NCBI GenBank assembly: GCA_026936325.1
Contig: JAPTHN010000100.1
Location: 1,124,011 to 1,188,010 of the forward strand
Source of the DNA: Platynereis dumerilii
Taxonomy: Eukaryota > Annelida > Polychaeta > Phyllodocida > Nereididae
Length of the DNA stretch: 64,000 nt
Reading direction: 5' to 3'
The position numbers were made by a program, and so were the translations under genes. Under the pieces are notes generated by a model, which ran no database searches, was not told the DNA's origin, and saw nothing but the letters and a program-made list of their open reading frames with translations. Below, in pieces: positions 31,601 to 45,015 of the stretch. Each line of letters opens with the position of its first letter. Position 1 is the stretch's first letter.

Positions 31601-34600
31601 CTGAACAATAGGGGATACGTTTTTGAAAACTGGTCCACGATCGAGACAATATATATATCATCACTATAAGTGACATATAACTTACAAACCATGTAAATAG
31701 CATTAAAATATATATATAGTACAAGCCACGTCAATGTACAATCATCACAAAACTGCAAAAAGAAAATTACAACCTTCAAAAAGTCACAAAACTTCAAATA
31801 TATGTAAGGATGTATATGTATATATATCTCAACGAATCAATATCAATAATTAATACGATTCGATTACATTTAACTGTTATGGAAATAGGGAAGTACTAAG
31901 GAATTCACACTGTTTTAGGGTTCACCAACCCACTGCAAAGTAATTCACAGCAAATAGATATAAAAGTTTTCACATCATAATCAATTCACGGCAAACCTTA
32001 CAAGTTTCATTTTACGATAACAAAAGAAATATTTTAATTATCCTCCTTTAACAATATTTAAAAGAAAGCTATGTTTACTGCAGCTGTATGAAGAATTTTT
32101 TTTAGTTGTTCAATTTCGCTTTAAAAGAAATCTATCCTGCAACGTATGTAATGTATCACTTTGAAGCACCAACAAAGATATTGTAATCACATTTTCTGAA
32201 TAATTTAGTTTAATCGTAATCCTATATTTCTTTAGGCTTGTATTCAAAATCTTTTAGGTTCACTGAAGCATGATATCATGTTCATATCTGAAGAAATTTT
32301 AGTTTTCTTTGATTCTCTCACTTCCTCAAATCAATAATATTATTTCATGTTAGATCGCAAATTAAGTTCACACACGTTATTGATCATAAGCTCTTTTTAT
32401 CCTACGCTCTTTAATTGTTTCGCTTCCGGATTTTAACTTGAAACATTTGAATATATATGGTGGAGCAGGACTACATATTTTATTGATTCTCTGTGCTTTC
32501 TCTCGGAAACAAAGATTTACATTTAAAAAATATGATCTCCAAGCCTCTAATCTTCCAATAGTCCTGACTGTTCATTACAATATTCATACTTCATATAATT
32601 AAAAGATAAGAACAGTGCAGCTGCTACAATGTATGTTTAAACATCTGAATGCCACAAAATTATCACAAAGGAACGATTACTTTTCACAGGACTTAACAAA
32701 TTGTACGCCAATTTTCAACAAAGACTAACACTGTTGTAACAAACCAATTTTCACAAGTAATTTTGGATTTTCAACCAGGAATAAGGAATGATTGGGAATG
32801 TGGAGAAAACTGAGGATCACACGGAAAATTTATGAAAACATATCTATCTATTTGTATGAACAATTATTCAAAATTAAATTTTTTAGGATGCTGCATATTC
32901 AGGGCAATTCGAGAGATATAACTAACACTCTTCCTGAATTCTTTTTGTGAATAAATTTGCAGTGTAACATGAACATACGACTAGAAATTTTGTGAAATAT
33001 ATTATATAGATTTCAATTTCTGTCAATCAGTTTTTGAACATGGCAAAATAACAAAAACATCTAGATTCTGATGTCGTTTTATAGTTAATTAATATATCTT
33101 AACTTAATGTTAGTCTAAGTATTTTGTTGTTAAATGTCCATTTATAACTAAAGTAAAAGTTTCCAATATATATCAAGGTAAATGCTGCCTTTTTCAATGA
33201 CTTGGTCAAAAACTTAACCTAATTTTGATATAAAAGAGTAAATGTCAAATATAAATCATGTTCATATCATGGGTAAATTATGATTTGAGATCGGGTCAAA
33301 AATATAAGTATGATGTCATTGATTTGTATAGTTTAGCTACAATCAGTGAATGTAATGTTAGTTTAACTAAGAGCATGAATATGCCATGATTATAAATTAA
33401 TGTGAACTACATCATATTTATAATGGTTTCCCAAGTTATTTTGGGGGTTATATTATGAATTGCCAGTTAAATGATTAGCACATGTTCAGGTAATGGTTAA
33501 ATAATGCCCGTGACAAAATAACTAACCTAACATTGGCACGTACGAGCCATATGTTAGTTTACAAAACGGAATTGTTAATTGAGAGATCACTCTACAAGGT
33601 TTTAAGTTAAAACATGCGGTCACAAGGTAAAATATTACTAAGTCTCATTCATCACATATGTACAGTCAGCTTGAAGCTGTTTTATGCAGGGGTTTAACAT
33701 TCGGGAATAATTAACCATGTTTATAATGGTTAAGCAGGTTTCACTGGAATTACGAGCAGAAATTAAACTGCAGAATATATCAGAAAATACTGTTTATATA
33801 TTAATACAAGTATGCAGCAGCACGACACAGGAAGCAATGACCAACTTGGTAACGATTGAGCAAAGTTAACAGAATACTTACAATTACAATACTTTAAAAT
33901 ATGCAGTTGTACGATATCTCACTGTTCACAGCTATTTACAAGAAATGTGGTCTTGAACACGCATAAAACTGTGACAACTATACTCATTTACAAATATTTT
34001 ATAAATATTCGTTACACTTCAGTTTCATACAATGACGCTTTTCACATTTTTGCAGTACATCTATCAGTCCACTTAGACCATAATTTAATTAAAATATCTA
34101 TTAGTTATTACTTATTAATATAAGCAAATTTTATGTCTAAATTTGTATGAAAATATAACACCAGTTGGCAAATCACATTTATATACAAGATTAAGTTGTC
34201 TTATCTATTTGAACCATTTCAAAAATTTATTAAACTTATCGTAGAAATGAGATTAAACTGATTCAAATTTTTAATTTGACAAGTTATTTTTATTGACAAT
34301 GGCAGCAACATTTTTAAGGGAAACATACTGGTTTATCGAGGCGTGTAAGCTAAGCAAACTTAAATAGGTGAAGATGTTTATACTTTATACAAGAAACCAC
34401 GGGTGGCTAATCGGCAGTTTATGATTGACATATATATCAATGGCAATGGTGTATAGCTATGGCATGATGTAATGATGAATACAATGGTATTAGGCAGTGG
34501 CAAGCAAGCTCTGAACAAGATGAAAACACTGAACAGCTCCGCAACAAAGATAATGAAATATAGTTATCAATATATTAGTATAGCACGATGTACAATCTTA

Positions 34601-35700
34601 AGAAAACACTTGACATAAAGTTTGACACATGAACACATAAAACTCTGAACACTTTTAACATGAACACTTCAACGTGAACACTTTGGACCTGGAACACTTT
34701 GTGGCACTAAAGTACAATAAATATATCATCGGTAAATCCCATTCTTTATATATTATAATCAGGGGCAACCATGTTATGCAAAAATATCACATTTTACGGA
34801 TAAATTCTGGTTTTACTGGAAACAGTGGGTATATATATATAAAGGGCAGTGTAAAGGTACATTTAAATGATCTGAACAGATTTCACAAGAGCACATAATA
34901 TAACGTTAGTTTTAGTATTCTGAATGAAAGATTTGAAGGAACTTTCTTTTGATCTAACAGGCTGTAATACCACGATCAGGTAACAGTTGAAAAACACAGG
35001 TGTTACAGCTGTACAACACTTTAACGTGCCCAACTCATGTATATAGTTGATCTTGATGATATTGAAGTCTTACAAAGACAGATGGAACACAGACTGGTAG
35101 TATTACTGAACCAATACTGAATACTCTAAATGTTTGACCAACAATACAACAAATATAAATTGAAATATTTGACCAATAATCAGACCATTTATAAATACCA
35201 TAATTTGCACAACATGACTGAATACCAATACTTTTAAAATAGGATCAACAAGTTACGAAAATACTAGAATATCTGCAAAGGATAACATGGCGCCTACACA
35301 GCAGTGTACTGTACACCAGCTAAAGACTTACAATGTAACAAGCCTGTAACTGAAACAATGAAACAAATAAATACTAGGTGACGTAACTAGTCTATCTATT
35401 AGACTAAGCTGATACTAAATGGTACGTAGACTCGTCAAAGTTCTATCATATCTATTGCATCATATACATGGCATGTACCTCAAAGTACGGCAGGTAACTA
35501 TAGTAAGGCTTGAAATCTTAAGCCATTATTAAATATAGGTCAATTTATATATATACGCTCAATATATATATAGATATATTACTATACAACAACCAATAGC
35601 AACAAGGGGAAACAACTTCAAACAATGTCAGACACTTTATAACATAACAATAGCTGAACAACAGATGAAACATGGTTGAACACACAAAGTTCTTGGATGA
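28640..35700. other. AT-rich region without genes or recognised mobile elements
   Basis: No SINE, MITE, LINE or satellite was recognised over most of this 7 kb, unlike both flanks. Reading frames are short and AT-driven. A TAAT-rich cluster lies at 30235-30310, and a GAACACTTT-type short repeat at 34600-34700. Part of it may be the 3' UTR of the minus-strand zinc-finger gene. Confidence 0.5.
30235..30310. promoter_or_regulatory. Cluster of homeodomain-type TAATTA motifs (candidate)
   Basis: Four ATTA/TAAT cores with CTAATTAG-like palindromes stand within ~55 bp (GTAATTAG, ACTAATTAGT, ATTAAT, ACTAATTAG). TAGGCCTA is at the end (30302-30309). This could be an enhancer piece or a short AT repeat. 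Confidence 0.3.
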
Positions 35701-35705
35701 CCATA

Positions 35706-36009
35706 CAGCAGTTTTCGAGCAGGCTTGGTCGGTTCACTGAGAAGACCATACATGTCATAAACTTTCAGATAGCCCAGACTAAAGCCATCAAGCAACTGAC
35801 TTACTATTAAAATCACATTAAAAGATCAGTCAAGATACTGCAGCTGGTTGACCTTGGAGAAATTTCTTTGTTTTTAGGTAGCCAGTGGTCAACTTTTAAG
35901 GTCAGCTAAGCCTTTTATGGGTCTACCCAGATGTCAGGGTGGACATGAGCACACTTTCAGTTTAAGTGATCTACCCAGTGAACTGACCAAGCCTGCTCGA
36001 AAACTGCTG
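35706..36009. mobile_element. MITE with TA target duplication, 304 bp
   Basis: Ends CAGCAGTTTTCGAGCAGG and CCTGCTCGAAAACTGCTG are flanked by TA on both sides (35704-35705 and 36010-36011). The inverted repeat is ~33 bp with one extra base on the left. A TA duplication points to a Tc1/mariner-type origin. It lies ~280 bp past the stop codon of the zinc-finger gene, probably in its 3' UTR or flank. Confidence 0.82.
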
Positions 36010-36019
36010 TAATAGGATA

Positions 36020-36285
36020 AACTTGGGAGATAAAGTTCGATACCAATAGATAACATTCCGAGACAATATTTGGAGATATCTGGAGATATTGTCAGGAGAT
36101 ATCCGGGGATGTACTCCAGAGAATTCAGAGATATTTTCCAGGAAATATCTGAAATGTTTGTTTGAAGACATCTGTAAGTTCCGAGATATAGGGAGCAGTA
36201 TCCAGAGATATTGTTCCGAGATATCTAGAGACAATATTTGGAGATACCTGTAGATATTGTTCGGAGATATCCAACGATATTAAGG
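36020..36285. repeat. GGAGATAT-rich degenerate short repeat
   Basis: More than a dozen GAGATAT or AGATATC motifs occur over 260 bp, several as GGAGATATC or ACAATATTTGGAGATA. It lies between the MITE and the zinc-finger stop codon. Confidence 0.7.
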
Positions 36286-36289
36286 AGAT

Positions 36290-36948
36290 CTAGGTTGTCG
36301 ACTCTTGTTTGAAAACTTGTGAAGCAGAGGGTCGACGGACGAACGGTTTGCCATGGAGTTTACGTTGATGGCGAGTTAAGTTAGTTTGGAATGTAAAGGA
36401 GGCCCCACAGAGACCGCAAATGTGGCGTTTGCCGTCCGAGTGGGTGGGGAACATCATACGTTCGGCTGTTAAGCTTTGGGGAGAGTTTTTCTGGTTGATG
36501 TTAATGTTCTGTAAATTGCGAGAGAATACGTTATTATTCTCTTGGTTCTCTTTACCGTAATCCTCGGCTCGGTACTTCTTACTTAAATCTTTCGGAGAGC
36601 TCTCGTACATCGGAGATTTAACCTCTTGTATGACCTTTTTCAGGATGAATTCTCCGAGATTCATCGGGTTTTCCTTGTTGTGGTCGTTGATGGCCATCCT
36701 GACCCTTTCTCTGTCTTTCGTGAGGTCAAGGCCGTTGTCTTGGTAACGACGACCTTCCAACAGAGCAGGTCTCTTCTCTTCCTTCACAACAGGAGAGTGC
36801 TGTTGCTGATGTTGATGCTGTTGTTGATGTTGTTGCTGTTGGAGTTGTTTCTCTTTCATCAGGTGGTACGATGGCACAATGGGAATGAGGCCACTGGGCA
36901 GGAGTTGGGACGGCAAGTTACCGATCACCGGTCTCGTTTCTGCAGTGT
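36290..36948 (-). CDS. Zinc-finger gene, coding exon 3 and stop
   Basis: 218 codons and TAG; acceptor TTTTTCTTTACAG. Contents in order: Gln/His tract, VKEE, NGLDLT, SSPKDLS and the last finger (HICGLCGASFTFQTNLTRHQ). Confidence 0.87.
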
Positions 36949-39900
36949 CTGTAAAGAAAAAGAAGATAACCAATTAGTTTATACGGGCTTATACAGCCAA
37001 AGACATTCAGACAATCATCCTATCTTTATTAAAATAAAGTAATGTGAGAATGAAAACATTTCCCACACTTCTGAATTAATTTACTGGATTTCTAGCAAAT
37101 GGTCACACACCTCAACGAGTCCTTTCGTAAGTTTAATATTACCTCTTACATCAAAATTCAGAAAACATGTACAATCTAGTTGATTGGACCTAATCAAAAT
37201 CAAATATCGAACATAAAACTCCTTCAAAGGATCTCTGTCCTAATTTTATGTCAACAAACTACTTCCGGACAACTTCTATATTTAGTTTCTCACACAAGCT
37301 CTCTTTCTTAATGCTCAAAAACATTATCTTTGATACATTTAGCCAAAAAATAGATGCCTACCAGCTTCACGGGGTTCGGCAGGATGGGGACCTTGGCCTT
37401 TCTCCGTGTGCATCAACAATCGCTGGTCTTTATCAGGCTGCAACATGATGCCGTGAGACATTGCCATGTGCATGTAATGGTGCACGGGGTGGGAGAAGGT
37501 CTGGCCGCAGAGATGACAGAAGATGGTCGTCATACCCGGGATCAGGAGACTGCCAGCGTTGCGGACGATATCTGCAAGAGAAGTTTACAAAGACATTAGT
37601 ATATTTTAAGAGTGACTACTTAAAGCCAACAACAGTCTAGCATAAGGAAACATCTCATTCGCAAGATATCTGTACTTTTTTGAGTACATCATATTACAGT
37701 ATTTGGCTGAATTTTCATATTTAATTTGAAGGAGTAGTTTTGAAATTAGTCATGTTTTCACTAAGATTTTTGGACTTCTAAAATGAGTCTGCATGAGATA
37801 TACAGCAAAATTCTACATATTTTTTTCAGATGACCTCCCTTTAACAGTATCAACTTTATTCTAAAATGAACCATATATTATTTTTTATGGGAAGAATGAT
37901 CAAAAGCTTACCTTTTTAATCGAATGTAAAACATAATTGACAATATAATTGAATAGTTTTGAGTTTAGTAATACTAACAGTATGACTAACATATTGATGC
38001 AAAAATTGTGACAAGAAATTGATATACTTACTCATGCTGTTGGGAACTGGAGCTTGAGGAGGCAACTTGGGCACTTCTAGATGCTGTGGTCGCATGTGAA
38101 TGTTCCTCATGTGTCTCCGCAAGTACGCTTGTTGGCTGAAGGTTTTTCCACATTCCTGGCATTGATGATCGTTAGGTTGTTGGCCCTCTTTGCTGGGGTC
38201 GTCTTTAATGCTAACTTTATGGACGACTTTCAGATGTTTCGATAAGTGCTTAGACGAGGGGAAAGCCAGTCGACACTCGATGCATTTGAATCGCCACATG
38301 TCGGCCTCATTGTCTTTGGATGCTAAACCTCCGCCGAGGTTAACGGGCACCGGGCTTGGGATTATTTGTTCTCTTTCCACGGGGCGAGGGACAGGAGAAG
38401 CGTTGTGACTGCGATTCTCCGATAGAACGATCTGAAATTTCTTCTCGTTCTCAAAAGGTATCTGTTTAGGAGGGACAAGCCCCGTCTCCATTGACAACCG
38501 CCGGTCGACACCAGATGGCAGGTCGTATTGGGGTACTCCTCCGAATGATGCTCGCCTGTTCTCCTCCCTCATTAAATCCTCGCATCTCGATTTTAAAGGA
38601 TGGTGGCTCGCCCTTTCGATTTTAGAGGTTAACTCCTGAATGAAGCTTATGGGTTCCGTAAAATGAGCCGATCGGTCGAGAGATCTATCCATCGATCTGT
38701 CAACTGATCTGTCGATTGATCGGTCCATGGATCGATCGATTGATCTGTCCAAAGACTGATCGAGAGTTTGATCGCAGTTATGAAGCTCTAACTGTTCGTC
38801 ATTCTCAAATTCCATGTCACACTGATTGCAGACAGGTCTAGCAAGATGCGACAGGGGGGTAGATCGGTTTGAGCTGATTTCATGATTACTATGATCTGAC
38901 ATAGCATCAACGCTCATTGGTCTAGAATCAGGCGTACCTGGCCTAGAGAGATCAGAACCCGTAGAGTCTCTGCGTTCGATCCTATTATCCATGACGAATT
39001 CTTTCGTTCGTCGGCGGTAAGGTTTACCGTGGATGTTTCGCTGATGCCTTGTTAAATTTGTCGAGAATGTGAATGCCTTGAAACAGATATTACACCGGAA
39101 CAATTTCTCACCATTCTTGGCTTCTATGATGGTCGTGTTGACATCTAGCTCAAGAGGGGATGCAGGCGAACCTTCACGAAGAGGAGGCGAAGGTTGGGAG
39201 GTTGTTGATTCATCACCGGAAAACTCGTTCAATGAATTAGCATACTTCTTGCGTAACATTGCCTTCAATTTGAGGAAGGGGTAACTGCTAGATTCTGAAC
39301 TATGGGCGTCATCAGGCCTTGGGTATCCTGGTGGATAAGAGGATACGAAACTGTCTGTTTTTGGCATGGTCTCTTTACATGTCAAATCTTTAGGCTCCTC
39401 TCTATTTCTGCTAGCCTCGGCTAAATCTTCATCATACCAAATCTTCATAGCTTTAGCTACGAATGAGTCTACTAGCTTATTCTCCTGCTTCGGCTCTCCT
39501 GTTTTCTCATCTCTTTCCGTTTTGATCGTAGCGACGGTACCATCATCTCTACGAGCAATTTTACTCGTAGGAGGGCCGTTTTCCTTGTCTTGCTTATCCG
39601 GAGAATCAGCAAGGACATCATCGATGCGTCGCTTTTTACGGGGAAGGTGTTCCTCTTTGACCGTGCGGGTTGCCGCGCTGGTAAGGGATCCTGCAGGACG
39701 TTGCTGAGTGCTGAGATCCAGTGCGTTCGAACCCACAGCAGCGCCCCCTATGCCAGGAACACCACCTGGTGGCAACTTATTCGCCATCCCCACAAGAGTC
39801 ACTGCTGTTTCCAACGTAGCGTCATTCGTGTGGATGTCGAGATCCTCCACGGCACCCCTGGCTCCCTCTTGTGTAATCCCGCTCAAATCGATGACGAGCC

Positions 39901-39985
39901 GCGAGTCCCTCTCCGTCACTAAGACTTCTGCAGGAGCTTGCTCCGCAGCGGTTGGTCTGTTTAGATCCATCATCTTAGAGATCAT
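36290..39985 (-). CDS. C2H2 zinc-finger transcriptional regulator, three coding exons
   Basis: A predicted 940-residue nuclear DNA-binding protein that I cannot assign to a named family. Exons 39985-38032, 37571-37362 and 36948-36290 join in frame. Fingers in order: ~296-319 (FRCNICFKAFTFSTNLTRHQ), ~387-404 (incomplete, CNQC..H..C), ~566-589, ~607-630, ~669-691 and ~897-920. Fingers 1 and 6 are alike, both with TNLTRHQR and HGKP. Likely CtBP-binding motifs: ALDLS, PKDLT and PKDLS. NLS-like PRKKRR; SUMO-type VKEE (twice) and IKTE. There is a DRS repeat (412-439) and a Gln/His tract (~760). No PR/SET domain is encoded here. The start follows an in-frame TAG in the same exon; ATG at 39973 is an alternative. 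Role as a repressor is inferred. Confidence 0.88.
37362..37571 (-). CDS. Zinc-finger gene, coding exon 2
   Basis: 210 bp; acceptor TTCTCTTGCAG, donor AGCTG|GTAGGC. Phases fit exons 1 and 3. It encodes finger 5 (FCHLCGQTFSHPVHHYMHMA then MSH). Confidence 0.85.
38032..39985 (-). CDS. Zinc-finger gene, coding exon 1
   Basis: 651 codons plus one base; acceptor TGTATTTTCAG puts the exon start at 40026, donor ATGA|GTAAGT. The 38 bases before ATG include in-frame TAG, so translation starts here. It carries fingers 1-4, the NLS and the DRS repeat. Confidence 0.88.
38669..38749 (-). repeat. In-frame 12-bp coding repeat (DRS[ILMV] units)
   Basis: Seven consecutive DRS units, most followed by I, M, V or L, come from a GATCGATCTGTC-like 12-bp unit. 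The repeat is almost self-complementary at the DNA level (GATCGATC cores). Confidence 0.9.
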
Positions 39986-42900
39986 CAAAGCAGCATCCGA
40001 CTATCTTTTCCAATACATACAGAGATCTGAAAATACACAAAGCAAAGATTTAGTAAAATGTTCAACCTTCAAACTTGTATACAAGTACAAAGCAAAACTA
40101 ATTTAGTAGAACATTGTAAGTTGCACAACAACTTAGTAGTTTGCAAGTATGTGCAAACAGATCCATAACATTCTTGGGAAATAACTAGTCTTCAGAAAGT
40201 TCATTTATAAAAGATCTAGAGATACACGAAAACACGAATTTGTCATGAAATATTTTCCTAAACTTCACAGAGACTGCAATGTGCACTCAATAATCACCCA
40301 CATGTTCAGCATAGAGTCAAAGACCAAATTGAAGTGCTTAAACCATAGACCTAAGCATGTTTACCAAACCAGACCAAAGAGGAACTTTTATTAGATAGCT
40401 GCTAATTTTCAGCAAATTCAGTAAGAATTCCATGTCCATTCATTAAATAGCACTAACCGCAAATACCATTGTATCAATTTAACTCAATTTTACAGAAAGT
40501 AAGAACAACACTCTAAATTGTTCATCATAAACTTCTGATCGGCGTTCTAACTCATTGTCATGACTTGAATGCCTTTCTAGTTAGTAGAGAAGTAATGCAT
40601 TTATCATAAAATGCAAAACAGTATTTTAGAAATGTATTAAAAATGAAGTAAGCACCTTTAATTTCCTTCAAGAAAATTTTTTTTTTTTCAAAATCAAAAT
40701 CCTGAAAGCCATTATTATTATTTTTTTTTTACAAAAAGAGAATTTAACTTGAAGCAATTACAAAGAATTAAAGAAATCAGAAACTTTAAAGAAAGCTGAC
40801 CTGGTGCACAAACATCAAAATATAGCACAAAGTAACTCCAATGTAACAATTCCAATGCTTCTTATGGTAGTAGGTAAGACCATCCAAGTTGATAGCACAA
40901 TATCCAAGCACTGACTGAACACCAGAGGTAAGGAGGAGCATATTTATGCCAGATTGATAATGGTAGATCTCCTAAAGATAATACTATCTATTATCTGATG
41001 CCTTCCATTGATGCAATTAGGACTTGATCCCTGATCCTTTCAATTGCAATGGTGCAAGCCAACCACTATTTGCTATAAGTACCATGGGAAGTGTCAAATT
41101 ATTCAATGTAGTATATTTTACAAAGGCCCATAGAAATACATTCAAATTGAAGATACTTCTAACAAAATGCACTCAGACAATTAGGACTAAATCTATTCAA
41201 GTTGAATCAATGTGCCTATACACCAAACCAGCATCTTAGACAATTAAGGAAGTCCTTACAATTTCTATTGTACACTGGGAGAGCCCAATTGCAATTGAAT
41301 ATTTGTCTCTATAGACCAATTATCCATTGGTTTTTAACAAGCAAGACACTGACATGATAATTGTCTCTAGTTTTGTAAGCAAATTCCAATTACCACATTA
41401 ATTGAAGATTGGCTCTATTGAGTGTTAGGATCAAGAATGAAAGTAAAATTGATCCAAGGATTAATTCAAATATACAATAGAATTCAGTACCAGCACCTCT
41501 GCACTAGGATATAGCATACAATTTAGCATTATACTGCAAGATCCTAAATTGTTTTGAATATAATTGACAGAGTCTGATACCTGCAAATTTACTTAATAAA
41601 GGAAGAAAACAGGTGGCATTTTACCCAAAAAAATTGAAGTTATATTTTTTTTGGCAATATTTTCAGACTTTATAGTACAATATTCATTTCAAAGAATTAA
41701 AACCAAATCTAAATCTTCTCATTGTATGAGAGCCATCCCTGTCACTGCGTCACCCCAGCAGTATCAAAATTGTCAGGTACAATAAATAACATAGGCAGTA
41801 AATATTAAAGTACACTTTTATTATCTGGAAAAGTAAACTTTTAACCAACAGTGACTGGAAGTGCAACGGCTTAGAAACTGCACCTGCCCTTTTTTCTTAC
41901 TTTTATAATTTTTTTTTCTTTTTCCTTTTTTTAAGCAATCTTTCACCTTTCCTTTTAAAAACATATATCCGGTGACATACTGTCACACTTGAAAACAGTT
42001 TGTCAATGACTCAGCTGTACAATTATCATGATGAGTACCATCTATCTTTGACCAGGTGACCATTGTCTCGTTTGTTGAATTTTGGGGGAGTCTCGAAAAG
42101 CATTTACACCTAGGTTAATTAACATGACTAATGCTTTTACAAAATAACTATCATGTCAATCTTGGACCTATTATCTAACTTTTTTTTTTTAATTCTTGAA
42201 AACATCACCCCAGGTATAAATTTAAATATGACTAATGTTTTATACATATAGACCAATTAGCTAGTATCTATCTTCAGTATCTTTAACAATTTTACAATCT
42301 TTTGCAAAGTTTGGCAAAATCTCTAAAAGCATTTTCACCCCTGCATTCCTATACATTGTCATGGTAATATGACTAAACAGCTATGATGGGATATATCACG
42401 AAAGGTGAAAGTTTAGCATGACTTCAAATTTGAAGATTTTGAATATCAGCCCCCCCCCCCCCCAACCTCAAGGGCTGGTCTGTCAACAGCATATATATAT
42501 ACCCTGGTATACAGCAATACAGGTTAGTCCCAAGTTTGCAAACTACCCTACAGGGTTTGAGGGGTCAAAAGAGCTGCAAAAAGGGGTGAAATCAACCAAC
42601 TGTGACCACCCCCCTCTATCTATCTAGGGGCTATAGGCAGTCTGTCCACAAGACAAGCCAAGGCAACCACCACAGCTGTTGGACATAGACAGCTGCTGTT
42701 CCTCTATCTAGATCAAATTTGGCGCCACAAAATGGGAGCCTCCCCCTCAGCTATAAGCCCCCCCCCTTTTAAAGCTTCAAAGCATGCTTAGATACTAGAG
42801 ACTGCAACAAGGCCTAGATGTTTTAGGCAGATGCAAAGTCAATAGGCTAGATAAGAAACACTGCTGGAGATAGGAGAATATCATGGCATTTGATAATCAC

Positions 42901-43904
42901 CATGATAGAATCTTGTATTGCATAAGATTGCATCATAACTTCACAACCCCAAATCAGAAGAAAAATCAAAACACTTGCTTTTGTGGTGCAGGAAAGTCTA
43001 GCATAAAGTCAAAGAATCAAGAGTCATTTGCATGATTGTATGTAATTTCTTGCATCAAATCAGTGACACCTGCATTGCAATGGTCATTAGAAGAAGGTGG
43101 TTGATTGGTGATTAGCAAGTTGGTGATCCAACCCACCTCTTCTGGTAAACAGGTAGTCTGACTACAGGATTGTGAGGGTGGGCAACTGGTAGAATTACTA
43201 AGTTTGTACCAGTAAACTTCATATTAATGAAAGTGATACAACCAAAGTGACCTTCAGATATCAATGCCATCACATTGAGTGCATGCAGGTATCCTACCAA
43301 GCAGGAAACAGCTGCTGTTGATATGTAATGAACCTTTTTTTGGGGAAGTCTATCCAGTGCTGCCAGACAATGTAAGGGTATGACTGATGTCCTGTTTGAA
43401 TTTCATACTGACCAATGCTCAAAGCAACAGTGGTCAATTTCTCAAAAGATATTGCCATTTTGCACTGAAGCTGATCTCATGATCAAACCTCCAAAAGGCC
43501 AAATGACTGTCTCAGAAAGAGTTCCCAAATCACCAAGCAATCTTAAGGAAAACAGCAACACCTAGCTATTAGCATAGTCGGCATTACCACTGCAGAGAGT
43601 GGCATAGCCCATCAACCTCTTTGTTATGCAAGGTAATGCAACCCAGTCAAAATAAGTCAGCAGCAAATAGCAATATCAAGCAGCTGTAGACAGCATGAGA
43701 CCAGCATGAGACCAGCATGAGGCCATAGGACCAGCGTAAAGATCCTTAGCCTAGGATCCCATCAAGGAAAGGGGAGGGGAGGGGTGGAGGCATTGCCCTT
43801 ACAGCATTGCTGGGCTGAGCATTCTAGGGGCTTGGGGGTGCTAAAAAAGCCTCTCCATGATCCAGTCTTCTTTGCACTCAGGGAAATATAATAGACTTGG
43901 GAAG

Positions 43905-44105
43905 ATGGATGATTGGGGCTTTAAGTCTTGTATCTATGCACTTTTTAGGGTAATAAGGGTTGGGACAACAGTGAGGCACATGATGATCAAAATGATGTTC
44001 ATTCAAAGATGGCTCCAGGTGACCTGGCAAGATGCTGGGAACAGTGGGATGGAACCCCAGACTCGGTGATTGGCAGCACAGGGCACTGCCAACTTAGCTA
44101 ACACA
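43905..44105 (-). mobile_element. SINE (group A)
   Basis: The reverse-strand tail (GATGATTGGGGCTTTAAG on plus) comes first. Then the body GGTGACCTGGCAAGAT, shared with the copy at 60768, and a head with GGTTCCATCC on the minus strand. Confidence 0.6.
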
Positions 44106-44824
44106 CTTTATCTGAAATGAAAATCTTTGGAAGTTTGAATCAGCCGATCCATATTTTTGAAGACCTTCCAAGGGTGGAATAATAACAAGGGCCATGATCC
44201 CAAAAAGATTTCAGAACATCTCACAGGTCAACATTTTCTGAATAATTGAATGGTTCCTGATTAGTCTTATGATATTCCAAGTATTAAGCACTAGTTAAAG
44301 TATCAGTAATCACTAATCAGACATCTTAGCTCACATCTTAGCGGACACCTGTGGTTGTCATCTTTTGCTGTCTTATCTCAGTTGTCTGAATGACAAATGG
44401 CAAAGGTTGAAATGACTGTTGAGGTCTACCTTGAACTTGTCTGAAGGATAAACCAGGAAAACCCTGTGAATTGGGCCAAGGACACAAAAAAGACTAACAA
44501 CTACTGTCAGCCAGAAACAACAAGTAAATGGCAACCCAGCAAGATGATCAAAGATCTACCTGGTTGTGCTAAGTACCTGAAGGAAAGACTCAGGCTCAGC
44601 AGATCTCTAGGTAAAGATCAAGGCTAGCTGATCTTATTTTTACCTTTCCCCTTGCTGTTAATGTGTGTTGGCCATTAATCTACTGAAATTTAAAAAAAAA
44701 TTCTACACAGTGCCAGTTAATAATCACACCTGCTGCAGTCACAAGGTCAAGGAGATAGCTTAGCTTAAAAGAATCACCTAGAGACTTCTTCTAAATTGTC
44801 TGTCTCACAATAGATACAGACAGA

Positions 44825-45015
44825 GATGATGGATGATTGAGAGCTTAACATCCTGCATATATGCACTCAGTATGTTAATTAATTTAACACAGGATGAGGA
44901 CACAGTAATGAGACGCCAGTGGATGATAGACACTGCTGTCCAACATAATCACGGTAACCGGCCACAGCAGATTCGAACCCGGAACCCCTTGTTCGGCTAA
45001 TCCTCCCCTGATCCA
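44825..45015 (-). mobile_element. SINE (group A)
   Basis: The plus strand shows ATCCTGCATATATGCACT, AGGATGAGGACACAGTAATG, TGCTGTCCAACATAA and then AGATTCGAACCCGG, which is the B box on the minus strand. Confidence 0.65.

Noticed and set aside
36626-37042. 138-codon plus-strand frame opposite the zinc-finger exon
   Set aside because: It is the antisense reading of the Gln/His tract and neighbouring coding sequence.
36290-39985. PRDM-family (MECOM/PRDM16-like) identity for the zinc-finger gene
   Set aside because: No PR/SET domain, and the fingers are scattered and do not match the tandem finger blocks of those proteins as I remember them.
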